Positions 1 through 6,959 of a stretch of DNA of 8,396 nucleotides are shown one piece after another (the first letter of the stretch is position 1; the number at the start of each line of letters is the position of its first letter). Location of the stretch: positions 1 to 8,396 of the forward strand of contig JAKLHH010000270.1 in NCBI GenBank assembly GCA_022710245.1. The letters are read 5' to 3'. This DNA is from Myxococcota bacterium. GTDB taxonomy: Bacteria; Myxococcota; Polyangia; GCA-2747355; JAKLHH01. Below the pieces are notes generated by a model. The model saw nothing but the letters and a program-made list of their open reading frames with translations. It did not search any database and was not told the origin of the DNA. The position numbers and the translations under genes are program-made.

Positions 1-528
1 GGCTGCCACCGACTGGGCGACGGCGAGGCGGAGGCGGGCGTGCCCGATCTGCGCCGGGTCGGCTGGTACGTGGCGGCGGACGACCTGACCCGCGCGCTGA
101 AGACGCCCTCGCAGCGGGTGCCAGGCACCGCGATGCCGCGGGTGGAGATGCCCGCCACCGTGCGCGAGAGCCTGATCGCCTGGCTGGTCCAGCAGCACCG
201 CCCCTTCCCGTCGGAGCCGGCGGAGGTCGCGGCGCAGATCTGCCTCGCCTGCCACGGCGCGCGCGATCGGCGCCTGCCCGCGGCGTCCGGCAGCGAGCCC
301 ACCGGCTGGCGTGACCCTCGCTGGGTGGTCCTGGCCAGGCGGCCGCCCGTCCTCGAGGGGCGCGCCGGCGAGGTGCCGCGCGCGCGCTTCCTCGACCTCG
401 CCAGCCTCGGGCGCCCAGGTACCGCGATGCCTCCCTGGGGGCGCTTCCTCGCGCCGGCTTTCCTCTCGGCGGTGCGGGACGTGCTGGCGGCGATGCCGCG
501 CCCGCCGGCGAAGGGAGGCGGGCGATGA
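1..528 (+). CDS. Dihaem c-type cytochrome, 3' part (5' end outside window)
   Basis: Open from the first base in frame 1, giving 175 residues before TGA at 526-528; the start lies upstream of the window. The fragment opens with GCH, the end of a CxxCH haem site cut by the window edge. About 40 residues on comes TAMP (Met at residue 45), a typical distal Met ligand. A second cytochrome c domain has CLACH at residues 81-85 and a second TAMP with Met 143. Two CxxCH...MP units indicate a class I-like dihaem cytochrome c that carries electrons in the periplasm or at the outer face of the inner membrane. The stop overlaps the ATG of the multihaem cytochrome downstream (ATGA), so the two are very probably co-transcribed and coupled in translation. 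The redox partner is not identifiable, and whether an N-terminal signal or anchor exists cannot be seen. Family call is firm; specific role is unknown. Confidence 0.85.
   Translation, partial: GCHRLGDGEAEAGVPDLRRVGWYVAADDLTRALKTPSQRVPGTAMPRVEMPATVRESLIAWLVQQHRPFPSEPAEVAAQICLACHGARDRRLPAASGSEPTGWRDPRWVVLARRPPVLEGRAGEVPRARFLDLASLGRPGTAMPPWGRFLAPAFLSAVRDVLAAMPRPPAKGGGR
513..518 (+). promoter_or_regulatory. Ribosome binding site for the nonahaem cytochrome
   Basis: GGGAGG lies six bases before the ATG at 525, inside the last codons of the upstream cytochrome gene. It supports the 525 start and fits coupled translation through the ATGA overlap. Confidence 0.6.
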
Positions 529-2777
529 CGCGCGCGCGCCTCGCCTCGCTGCTCCTGCTCGCGACCGCCGCTGCCTGCGGCACGCGCGAGCCGCCGCCCG
601 CGCCGGCCGCCGCGCCGCTCTCGGGTGAGCACCTCCTCGTGATCAGCGGTCAGCGCGATCAGCTCGGCTTCGATCGCCGCGTCACGCTCCGCGCCGAGGT
701 GCGCGCCGACGGCGCCTGGGAGCTCTCCTGGAAGCAGCTCTGGGGCCCGGCGCCGCGTGGTCTCCGCGTCCAGGGCGGCGTCCTCGAGCTGGTGACGCCG
801 CCCGCGCCGCCCGCTCCGCCGCCGGGGCGCGGTCCCATCGTCGCGCTCGGCGCCGCCGCCGCCGGTCGCCTGGCGTTCCGCGTGGAGGCGGTGAGCGCCG
901 GCGGGCAGCGCCTCGAGCGCTTCGTCGAGATCTTCCCGGCCTACCCCTCGGGCGGCTGGCCGCGGGTCGCGCTCGGCGTCGATCTCTTCCTGCGCGAGCT
1001 GGGCGGCGAGCGCTGGAGCGTGCGCGCGGGTCCGGGGCAGGTCGCCCCCTCGGGGCTCGCCGGGCTCTCGCGCCTGCGCGCGAGCGGGGTGGAGTGGCTC
1101 ACGCTGCGCAGCGGCGGAGCGGCGCCGCACACGTCGGGCGGTGGTGCGGAGCTGCCGCGACCACCAGCAGTCGAGCTGAAGGTGCGCGCCGGCGTGTGGC
1201 TCGGTGACACGGACTGCGGCCGCTTCGACTGCCACCCGCGCGAGGCGCGCGGCTGGGCGCGCACGGCGCACGCGACCATCTTCACCCGCGGCCTGAGCGG
1301 CGAGCTCCCGCGCAGCTCGGGCCGCTACGGCGAGGAGTGCATCGCTTGCCACACGGTGGGCTACCAGCCGAGCGCGCGCAACGACGGCTTCGACGACCGC
1401 GCCCACCGCGAGCGCTGGAGCTTCCCGGCGCGCCCGTCGCCGCGGGCCTGGCGCGACCTCCCTCGCGAGCTCCGCGATCGCGCCAACGTGCAGTGCGAGA
1501 GCTGCCACGGGCCGGGCTGGTTCTACGTCGCCTACGGCGACGAGGTCTGCGCGCAGTGCCACGACCACCCGCCGCGCTACCAGAAGGTGGCGCAGGCGCG
1601 CCTGAACCGGATGAGCGTCGCGGAGCGGGCGGTGGCGGGGCAGCCCGCCGGGACGGTCTGCGCCGGCTGCCACGTGGGGCGCGAGGTGCTGCGCTCGCTC
1701 CGCGGGCACGCCTCGACCTCGCGGGTCGACCTCGAGCTCGAGCGCGAGCCCCGCGGCGTCACCTGTCCGGTCTGCCACGACCCCCACGCGACCGACTGCC
1801 GCCGCCAGCTCCGGCTCTGCGGCGACGTGGAGATCCCCGGCGCCACCTTCGACGCCGGCCAGGGTGCGCTCTGCGTGGCCTGCCACAGCGGCGAGGTCAA
1901 CGTGGTCCAGGGGCCGCTGCTCCGCCCCTTCCTGCCCGGGCGGCCGCGCCGGGGCAGCGGACACGCGCAGAGCGGACCGCTCGTCGAGCGCGAGCCCGAC
2001 GCGGCGCCGCACGCGCCGCAGTTCCAGCTCCTCACCGGACGCGGGGGCCGCTTCCTGCGGCTCCCCACCGAGCGCGCCCAGCGCCCGACCTACCCGCACA
2101 TGGGCGTCCCCGACTCCTGCGTCGGCTGCCACCTCGACGAGAGCACGCGGCGCGCCCCCGCCGGCGGTCACACCTTCAAGCTCCTCGCGGCGCCGACGGC
2201 CGGCCCGCTCGCGCCGCTCTGCACCGCGCGCGCCTCGCTCGCGCCGCTCCGCGCCTCGCCGGCGACCGCCTCCTGCGCGCGCTGCCACGGCCGCCTGCGC
2301 AGCCTCGACGCACCCGCGCGGGGCGACTACGACGGCGACGGCCGCGTCAGCGGGCTGGTCGAGGAGGTCGAGCACCTCCTCGGGCTCCTCCGCCGCGAGC
2401 TCGGGCAGCAGCTCGAGGCGCAGGGCCTCCGCGGGGCGAGCGGCGCGGCGGCGGCAGCGGTCGCCGTCGCCGAGGAGCGCCTGGTCCTCGCCGACGCCCA
2501 GTGCCGGCCCCTGCGCGACGCGAAGGGCGGCTGGCTCACGCTCGCGCCCGAGCCGAAGGGCCGGCGACCCGTGCGCCCCGCCCCGACCGGCGCGTCGCCG
2601 CGCACGGCCGACCGCGCGGCGCTGCAGAAGGCGGCCTTCAACCTGCTCTTCGTCCTCCGCGACGGCAGCGGCGGTCTGCACAACCCGCAGTACGTGGTGA
2701 CGCTCCTGCAGAGCACCCTCGAGGAGCTGGAGGCGGCGCGCGGCGCCAGCGTGCGGCACGCCTGGAAGCGGCCGTGA
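525..2777 (+). CDS. Multihaem (nonahaem) cytochrome c lipoprotein, cytochrome c554-like
   Basis: 750 residues. The N-terminus is a lipoprotein signal: basic start, Leu-rich core, and Cys18 in an Ala-rich lipobox, so the mature protein is probably lipid-anchored and exported. Residues 30-225 hold no haem site and may form a beta-rich domain. Nine haem sites follow: an unusual CX4CH at 231-237, then CxxCH at 272, 324, 342, 379, 414, 450, 532 and 584. The pattern of a first site followed by W..TAHA, then CIACHTVGY and VQCESCHGPG, is typical of cytochrome c554-type multihaem proteins. A calcium-loop-like DYDGDGRVS sits at 601-609. HNPQYVVTLL near 719 matches the C-terminal His-Asn segment common in multihaem cytochromes, where the His is often a distal haem ligand. 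The protein likely moves electrons in the periplasm or outer membrane, taking them from or giving them to the dihaem cytochrome encoded just upstream. Its substrate is unknown. The start is set by the lipobox and a good RBS. Confidence 0.88.
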   Translation: MTRARLASLLLLATAAACGTREPPPAPAAAPLSGEHLLVISGQRDQLGFDRRVTLRAEVRADGAWELSWKQLWGPAPRGLRVQGGVLELVTPPAPPAPPPGRGPIVALGAAAAGRLAFRVEAVSAGGQRLERFVEIFPAYPSGGWPRVALGVDLFLRELGGERWSVRAGPGQVAPSGLAGLSRLRASGVEWLTLRSGGAAPHTSGGGAELPRPPAVELKVRAGVWLGDTDCGRFDCHPREARGWARTAHATIFTRGLSGELPRSSGRYGEECIACHTVGYQPSARNDGFDDRAHRERWSFPARPSPRAWRDLPRELRDRANVQCESCHGPGWFYVAYGDEVCAQCHDHPPRYQKVAQARLNRMSVAERAVAGQPAGTVCAGCHVGREVLRSLRGHASTSRVDLELEREPRGVTCPVCHDPHATDCRRQLRLCGDVEIPGATFDAGQGALCVACHSGEVNVVQGPLLRPFLPGRPRRGSGHAQSGPLVEREPDAAPHAPQFQLLTGRGGRFLRLPTERAQRPTYPHMGVPDSCVGCHLDESTRRAPAGGHTFKLLAAPTAGPLAPLCTARASLAPLRASPATASCARCHGRLRSLDAPARGDYDGDGRVSGLVEEVEHLLGLLRRELGQQLEAQGLRGASGAAAAAVAVAEERLVLADAQCRPLRDAKGGWLTLAPEPKGRRPVRPAPTGASPRTADRAALQKAAFNLLFVLRDGSGGLHNPQYVVTLLQSTLEELEAARGASVRHAWKRP

Positions 2778-2790
2778 GGTCGAGCTTGCG

Positions 2791-2808
2791 GCCTCCGCGA
2801 CGGGAGGC
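2791..2808. terminator. Weak hairpin between convergent genes
   Basis: GCCTCC (2791-2796) and GGAGGC (2803-2808) form a perfect 6-bp GC stem with a 6-base loop, in the 48-bp gap between the convergent stops at 2777 and 2826. No T-run follows on either strand, so it is not a canonical intrinsic terminator. The right arm also overlaps a tandem duplication. It may slow transcription from either side, but this is a weak call. Confidence 0.25.
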
Positions 2809-2835
2809 TCAGGGCAGCGGGAGGCTCAGGGCAGC
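2802..2835. repeat. Perfect 17-bp tandem duplication over a stop codon
   Basis: The unit gggaggctcagggcagc occurs twice head to tail, at 2802-2818 and 2819-2835, with no mismatch. The second copy contains the stop (TGA on the minus strand, 2826-2828) and the last two codons of the minus-strand gene. The first copy lies just beyond the stop and so does not alter the protein. It looks like a recent slippage or local duplication event. Confidence 0.9.
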
Positions 2836-3557
2836 AGCTCGCGCAGCCTCGCGTCGAGCGCGCGCGCCTCGGGCTCCAGCTCGTCCGCGCTGACCCCGAG
2901 GAGACGCGAGGCCTTGAGGTCGTCGATCGCCCCCTCCTCGTAGATCAGCGCCGCGTAGCGCCGGGCCAGCGGCGAGGCGCGGGAGAGGATATCGCGCACG
3001 TCGATGGCGAGCTCCACGCTCGACTCGGCGCTCTTGAGGAGCTCGAGGATCCGCACGGCCCGCACCTCGGTCGGCGGAGCGTGCGGCGTCTCCCGCTGCG
3101 CGCGCGACTCGCGGTGGCCGCGCGCGGCGCCCGGCCGCTCGTCGAAGCCCGGCGCGCCGTGCCGGGTGCGCAGCTCCTCCAGCACCTGCTCGGTGGGCTC
3201 CAGCGGGTAGTCACCGAACATGATCAGCCCGTGGCCGACGCGCTCGAGGAGGAACCTGAGCAGCGAGACCTGCAGCGGGCTCTCGGCGAGGTCCCCCGGG
3301 TCCTCGATCACCAGGCTGGAGCGGCAGGCGTGCAGGCGGTGGAGCACGCGCTCGGGGAGCTCGAGCTGGTAGCGGCGGTACTCCGCGAGGACCTCGGCGC
3401 GGTCCGGCACGCCGCCCCCGGCCGAGCACTCGCCCCAGCGGTCATCGCGCTCCGGATACACCGCGAGGTAGGCCTCCAGGGCGAGCTCGCACTCGCGCTC
3501 GAGCTCGAGCACCTCGCGAGTCGACAGCGGGCTGAGGATCGTCCAGGTCGCGCCCAT
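2826..3557 (-). CDS. Hypothetical protein, 243 aa, downstream of the Ser/Thr kinase
   Basis: I do not recognise this family. The ATG at 3557 is preferred over a GTG six codons upstream because GGAGGTG (3562-3568) stands just before it and would otherwise lie inside the coding sequence. The product is soluble, highly charged and has no signal peptide or membrane segment. Residues 10-130 are predicted mostly helical. Residues 138-165 form a polar, Arg/Pro-rich linker, and a second helical region covers 165-243. The stretch from about 199 to 240 (ARRYAALIYEEG, then DDLKASRLLGVS, then a final charged helix) has a loose resemblance in order and spacing to a sigma-factor region 4 helix-turn-helix. 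That likeness is by eye only. The gene lies 104 bp downstream of the kinase gene on the same strand, so it may share the transcript and be a substrate or effector; this is inference from position. Confidence 0.75.
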   Translation of the reverse strand: MGATWTILSPLSTREVLELERECELALEAYLAVYPERDDRWGECSAGGGVPDRAEVLAEYRRYQLELPERVLHRLHACRSSLVIEDPGDLAESPLQVSLLRFLLERVGHGLIMFGDYPLEPTEQVLEELRTRHGAPGFDERPGAARGHRESRAQRETPHAPPTEVRAVRILELLKSAESSVELAIDVRDILSRASPLARRYAALIYEEGAIDDLKASRLLGVSADELEPEARALDARLRELLP

Positions 3558-3561
3558 CGCA

Positions 3562-3568
3562 CACCTCC
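3562..3568 (-). promoter_or_regulatory. Ribosome binding site deciding the start at 3557
   Basis: On the minus strand GGAGGTG is followed by TGCG and then ATG, placing the GGAGG core six bases before the start. This strong site favours the ATG at 3557 over the upstream in-frame GTG at 3575. Confidence 0.7.
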
Positions 3569-3632
3569 GCTCCACCAGAGAGTATGGGCGCGCCGCCGAC
3601 GCGCGACCAGGCGGGCGGCCCCGGCGCGCGAG

Positions 3633-3669
3633 GCGTCAGCGAGCCCAGCGGCTGGGGAGCGTCAGCGAG
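3633..3669. repeat. 11-bp direct repeat flanking a small hairpin at the kinase stop codon
   Basis: gcgtcagcgag occurs at 3633-3643 and again at 3659-3669, 26 bp apart. The second copy contains the kinase stop codon (TCA on the plus strand, 3662-3664). Between them CCCAG (3644-3648) and CTGGG (3652-3656) can pair with a 3-base loop. The rest of the 104-bp gap (3558-3661) between the kinase and the small gene holds an RBS and a weak CATACT -10-like hexamer with no matching -35. I see no convincing separate promoter. Confidence 0.6.
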
Positions 3670-6600
3670 AGGGGCGCTTCGGCGGCCTCGGGGGAGGAGC
3701 AGCCGGCGCGCGCCCGGCGAGCCGCGCCGCGCGGCTGCTCTGCTCGGTGGCGCGCTGCTGCTCGAACTGCTGCAGCACGAAGCGCTTGGTCGCGATGCGG
3801 TCGGCGAAGGTCGCCTGCATCAGCGCGCCGAGCGCGCTCGGCAGCAGGGGCTCGCCGGTGCGTCCGATGAAGCGCTCGAGGTCGGCCTGCATGGCCTCGG
3901 CGGTCGGGTAGCGCCGGGCCGGGTCGCGCTCGAGCGCGCGGAGCACGATGCGCTCGAGCTCCCCCGGGTAGCCCGGGAGCAGCCTGGAGGGCGGCGGGAT
4001 CTCTCCGTCGAGGACTCGCTGCAGCGTCTCCACCTCGCCCTCGCACTTGAAGAGGCGTCGCCTGGTGCTGGCCTCGTAGAGGACGATCCCGAGCGCGAAG
4101 ACATCGGAGCGACGGTCGACCGAGTCGCTCGCGCGGATCTGCTCGGGCGACATGTACGCGGCCTTGCCCTTGAGCGTGCCGGTGTCCGTCACGTGGAGGT
4201 TGCCGCGCGCGCGCGCGACGCCGAAGTCGACCACCTTCACCGCGCCCTGGTAGCCGATCAGCACGTTCTGCGGCGAGACGTCGCGGTGGACCACGCCCAG
4301 CAGCACGCCCTGCGGGTCGCGGAGCTCGTGCGCCGCGTGCAGCCCGGCGGCGGCGCTGGCGACCACGCGCGCGGCGAGCACGGGCGCCGGGTGGGCGCGC
4401 GCGAGCAGGGCGCTCAGGCTCTCGCCGTCGAGGTACTCCATCGCGATGTAGTGCGCGCCTTCCACGCGATCGAGCTCGATCACCTGCACCACGTTCGGGT
4501 GCGAGATGCGCGCCGCGAGCCGCGCCTCGTCGATGAACATCTGGATGAAGTCGCGATCCTCGCAGAGGTGATCGTGGATGCGCTTGATCGCGATCAGCTT
4601 CTCGAAGCCGCCCTGGCCCGCGAGGCGCGCGAGGTAGAGGTTCGCCATCCCGCCGGAGGCGAGGCGGCAGATCAGGGTGAAGCGGCCGAACTGACGCTGC
4701 GAACGGGGCAGGAGCGTGAGCTGCCGCGCCAGGCGCGCGCCCAGGTCGTCCCGCGGCGGCCCCTGCTCGAGCGCCGCGATCAGCTGCCCGCTCTCCACGG
4801 CGAGGTACTGCCCGCTCTCGAGCATCTGCAGCTGCTCATCGGTGAGCGCCGGGATCTGCCCGCTCTGCAGCGCCTCCACCTGCGCGGTGGTGAGCGCGGC
4901 CAGCTGCTGCGAGGTGATGCGATCGACCTCCGGCGTCACCATCGCGGCGATCTGGGCCGAGGTCAGCGCGTCGACCTTCGGGGTGATGATCGCCGAGATC
5001 TGCGTGGAGGTGACGTCGTCGGCGCGGGGGCCGAACAGCGCCCGGCCCGGAGGCAAGTCGCCCGGCTCGCGTCCTGCGGACGCTCCGCGATGAGGGGCGA
5101 CTTTTCGCGTGTCGATCGCGGCGAGCTCCTCGCTGGAGAGCGCGGAGAGCTCACCGCTGCCGAGCGCGATCAGCTCGCTGCTCTGCAGGGGGACGAGCTC
5201 GCCGCTCGCGGGCAGGGTCGGGGCGTCGCTCGGCGCCTCGCTCGCCGCCTCGCCGCCTGCCGCGGGCTGGCTCGCCTGCCCGGGGACGCCTCCCTCGCCA
5301 GCCGGCCGGCGGAAGGTGAGCGACTCCTCCAGGCGAAGCCGCGCGACCATCTCGGCCGCGCAGCGGGCGACCCGGGCGAGGGCCTGCAGCTCCCGGGGGC
5401 CGAAGCTCCCGGTGGTCTGCCAGCAGAGGACGTTCACCACGCGGTCCTCGTAACAGATCGGCGCGAGGCAGACCTCGGCCGGCGGCGCGACCTGCAGGTA
5501 GCCGGCGACGTTGCGCTGCAGCTCGTCGCCGCGCGCGTCCGCGTGGAGGATGGTCCGCTCGGCGACCGCGCTCTGCAGGGTCTCCGAGAGGGCCGCCGGC
5601 GCGGCCAGCTCGCGCACGCGCCGCGGCGGGAGCGGTGTCCCCCAGGCCCCGAGCGCGATCGCCATCTGGTCGCGCAGGAGGAAGAGGACGACCAGCGAGG
5701 TGCCCTCGGCGACCGGCGACAGCAGCGCGCTGACCAGCTCCTCGCGATCGAGCGCCCCCTCGAGGCGGTCGAGCACCTCGGCGAGGGCGGCGGGCTCGTC
5801 GACGGGCGCGGGCGGCGTGGTGCCGGGCGCGGTGGCGTTCACCGTCGGCTCCGAGGCGAGGCAGGCGGCGATCGCGGGGCCGTCGCGCACGGTGGGGTCG
5901 GTGATCGGGCGGCCGAGCGGCCCCTGGTCGAGGGCGATCGCACGCACGGTGGGCGCTGCCGGCGGCCGCGGCGTGGGGTCGCGGCGCGGCGGGGCGGGCG
6001 GGATCGGCGTGGCGTCTCTGCGCTCGCGCTGCTGCGAGGCGATCGGCGTGGGGTCGCGTCGCGGCGGGGCGGGCGGGATCGGCGTGGCGTCTCTGCGCTC
6101 GCGCTGCTGCGAGGCGATCGGCGTGGGGTCGCGTCGCGGGGGCGCGGGCGGGATCGGCGTGGCGTCTCTGCGCTCGCGCTGCTGCGAGGCGATCGGCGTG
6201 GGGTCGCGTCGCGGGGGCGCGGGCGGGATCGGCGTGGCGTCTCTGCGCTCGCGCTGCTGCGAGGCGATCACGGGAGCGGGGCGTGGCTGCTCGTCGGGCG
6301 TGCCCCGGAAGACCAGCTGCACCTCGCTCTCGTCGAGCGTGGTGACCGTGCCGGTCACGGAGCCGGGCGGGAGCGAGGCCTCGCGTCCGCTGCCCAGGTT
6401 CGGCGTCGGGCGCAGGTGCTGGCGCCGCTCGCCGTCGATCACCCGCCCCGGCGAGCGGAGGAACCGCGCCGGCCGCGAGATCCGGTAGTGGACGTAGAGG
6501 TAGTGGTGCAGGCGCAGCTCGGGGACCACGTAGGGGTGGATGACCGACATCCCGAGGACACCGGCGAGCTCGTCGACCACGTCGAGCCGGTGCGGGTCGA

Positions 6601-6931
6601 GCATCGCCAGGTGGAGCTGGGTGCCGGCCTCGAGCCGGAGCGGGATCACGCCGTAGCGCACGCAGATGGAGCCGGGCACGATCACCCGGGCCTCCTCGCG
6701 CACCTCGCGCAGCATCGCGTCGGTGGCCACCGCCGCGCCGTGCTGGGCGCCGAGCGCGGAGGCGAGCGCGTCGAGAGAGAGCGCCTCGAGCTCGACCAGG
6801 TTGGTGCCGATCCGCGCGCCCTGGACGAGCTGCAGCGCCAGCGCCTTCTCCAGCTGGGCCTCGGTGATCAGCCCGCGGAGCAGCAGCAGCTCCCCGATCC
6901 GCGCGTCGAGGTTGAGCACGGGCCGGAGCAT
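3662..6931 (-). CDS. Multidomain Ser/Thr protein kinase: MshEN, Pro/Arg repeats, GAF-like, octapeptide repeats, kinase
   Basis: 1089 residues, predicted cytosolic (no signal or membrane segment). Residues 8-155 form an MshEN/GspE N-terminal-type domain. It has two 24-residue motifs at 11-34 (starting RIG, with G20 and ending Q34) and 40-63 (starting RIG, ending Q63, with Glu49 where Gly is usual), separated by five residues as in c-di-GMP-binding MshEN domains. Residues 222-321 are four identical 25-residue Pro/Arg repeats. Residues 381-535 look like a GAF sensor domain. Octapeptide repeats fill 576-611 and 641-722. The kinase domain spans about 748-1022: Gly loop LASGGMANLYLAR (757-769), Lys783, Glu802, HRDVSPQN (882-889), DFG (902-904), SPE (928-930), DVFALG (943-948). 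All catalytic residues are present. Ser886 replaces the usual catalytic-loop Lys, as is common in myxobacterial kinases. A 67-residue tail follows. The ATG at 6931 is chosen because the MshEN domain begins directly after it; no clear RBS is seen, and an in-frame ATG at 7036 would add 35 residues. Confidence 0.9.
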   Translation of the reverse strand: MLRPVLNLDARIGELLLLRGLITEAQLEKALALQLVQGARIGTNLVELEALSLDALASALGAQHGAAVATDAMLREVREEARVIVPGSICVRYGVIPLRLEAGTQLHLAMLDPHRLDVVDELAGVLGMSVIHPYVVPELRLHHYLYVHYRISRPARFLRSPGRVIDGERRQHLRPTPNLGSGREASLPPGSVTGTVTTLDESEVQLVFRGTPDEQPRPAPVIASQQRERRDATPIPPAPPRRDPTPIASQQRERRDATPIPPAPPRRDPTPIASQQRERRDATPIPPAPPRRDPTPIASQQRERRDATPIPPAPPRRDPTPRPPAAPTVRAIALDQGPLGRPITDPTVRDGPAIAACLASEPTVNATAPGTTPPAPVDEPAALAEVLDRLEGALDREELVSALLSPVAEGTSLVVLFLLRDQMAIALGAWGTPLPPRRVRELAAPAALSETLQSAVAERTILHADARGDELQRNVAGYLQVAPPAEVCLAPICYEDRVVNVLCWQTTGSFGPRELQALARVARCAAEMVARLRLEESLTFRRPAGEGGVPGQASQPAAGGEAASEAPSDAPTLPASGELVPLQSSELIALGSGELSALSSEELAAIDTRKVAPHRGASAGREPGDLPPGRALFGPRADDVTSTQISAIITPKVDALTSAQIAAMVTPEVDRITSQQLAALTTAQVEALQSGQIPALTDEQLQMLESGQYLAVESGQLIAALEQGPPRDDLGARLARQLTLLPRSQRQFGRFTLICRLASGGMANLYLARLAGQGGFEKLIAIKRIHDHLCEDRDFIQMFIDEARLAARISHPNVVQVIELDRVEGAHYIAMEYLDGESLSALLARAHPAPVLAARVVASAAAGLHAAHELRDPQGVLLGVVHRDVSPQNVLIGYQGAVKVVDFGVARARGNLHVTDTGTLKGKAAYMSPEQIRASDSVDRRSDVFALGIVLYEASTRRRLFKCEGEVETLQRVLDGEIPPPSRLLPGYPGELERIVLRALERDPARRYPTAEAMQADLERFIGRTGEPLLPSALGALMQATFADRIATKRFVLQQFEQQRATEQSSRAARLAGRAPAAPPPRPPKRPSR
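4766..5011 (-). repeat. Octapeptide repeat block 2 in the kinase (10 units)
   Basis: Residues 641-722 of the kinase repeat every eight residues with the pattern T/S-x-x-Q-I/L-x-A-L/M. Gln stands at 644, 660, 676, 684, 692, 700, 708 and 716, with Lys652 and Glu668 filling the same place in units 2 and 4, whose sequences start TPKV and TPEV. The register is unbroken to the last unit. The block ends about 25 residues before the kinase domain. Confidence 0.85.
5099..5206 (-). repeat. Octapeptide repeat block 1 in the kinase (4-5 units)
   Basis: Residues 576-607 read SGELVPLQ, SSELIALG, SGELSALS, SEELAAID, a period of exactly eight with Glu-Leu in the place held by Gln-Ile/Leu in block 2. A degenerate fifth unit begins at TRKV (608-611). 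A 29-residue Gly/Pro/Arg-rich insert separates this from block 2. Confidence 0.8.
5970..6269 (-). repeat. Four tandem 75-bp repeats coding identical 25-residue units
   Basis: Exactly 4 x 75 bp, boundaries at 5970, 6045, 6120 and 6195. The two copies at 6120 and 6195 are identical, the copy at 6045 differs from them at two bases and the copy at 5970 at one further base; every difference is synonymous. Each protein unit contains ASQQRERR, DATPIPPAPP and RRDPTPI, so it carries two Thr-Pro sites, each preceded by a pair of Arg. It lies between the MshEN and GAF-like domains and is probably a disordered linker. Confidence 0.95.
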
Positions 6932-6959
6932 AACAGGCTTGGGCCAGCGCCGGTGAACT

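Noticed and set aside
1337..2893. 518-codon plus-strand frame inside the multihaem cytochrome
   Set aside because: Extremely Arg/Ala/Pro-rich shadow frame; the overlapping frame has nine haem sites and a lipobox.
5970..6269. CRISPR-like array
   Set aside because: The units are contiguous 75-bp copies without variable spacers and are in frame in a coding gene.
5511..6488. Plus-strand frame with a repeated Gly/Arg-rich unit
   Set aside because: The repeat is the 75-bp array read on the wrong strand; the kinase frame explains it and shows only synonymous variation between units.
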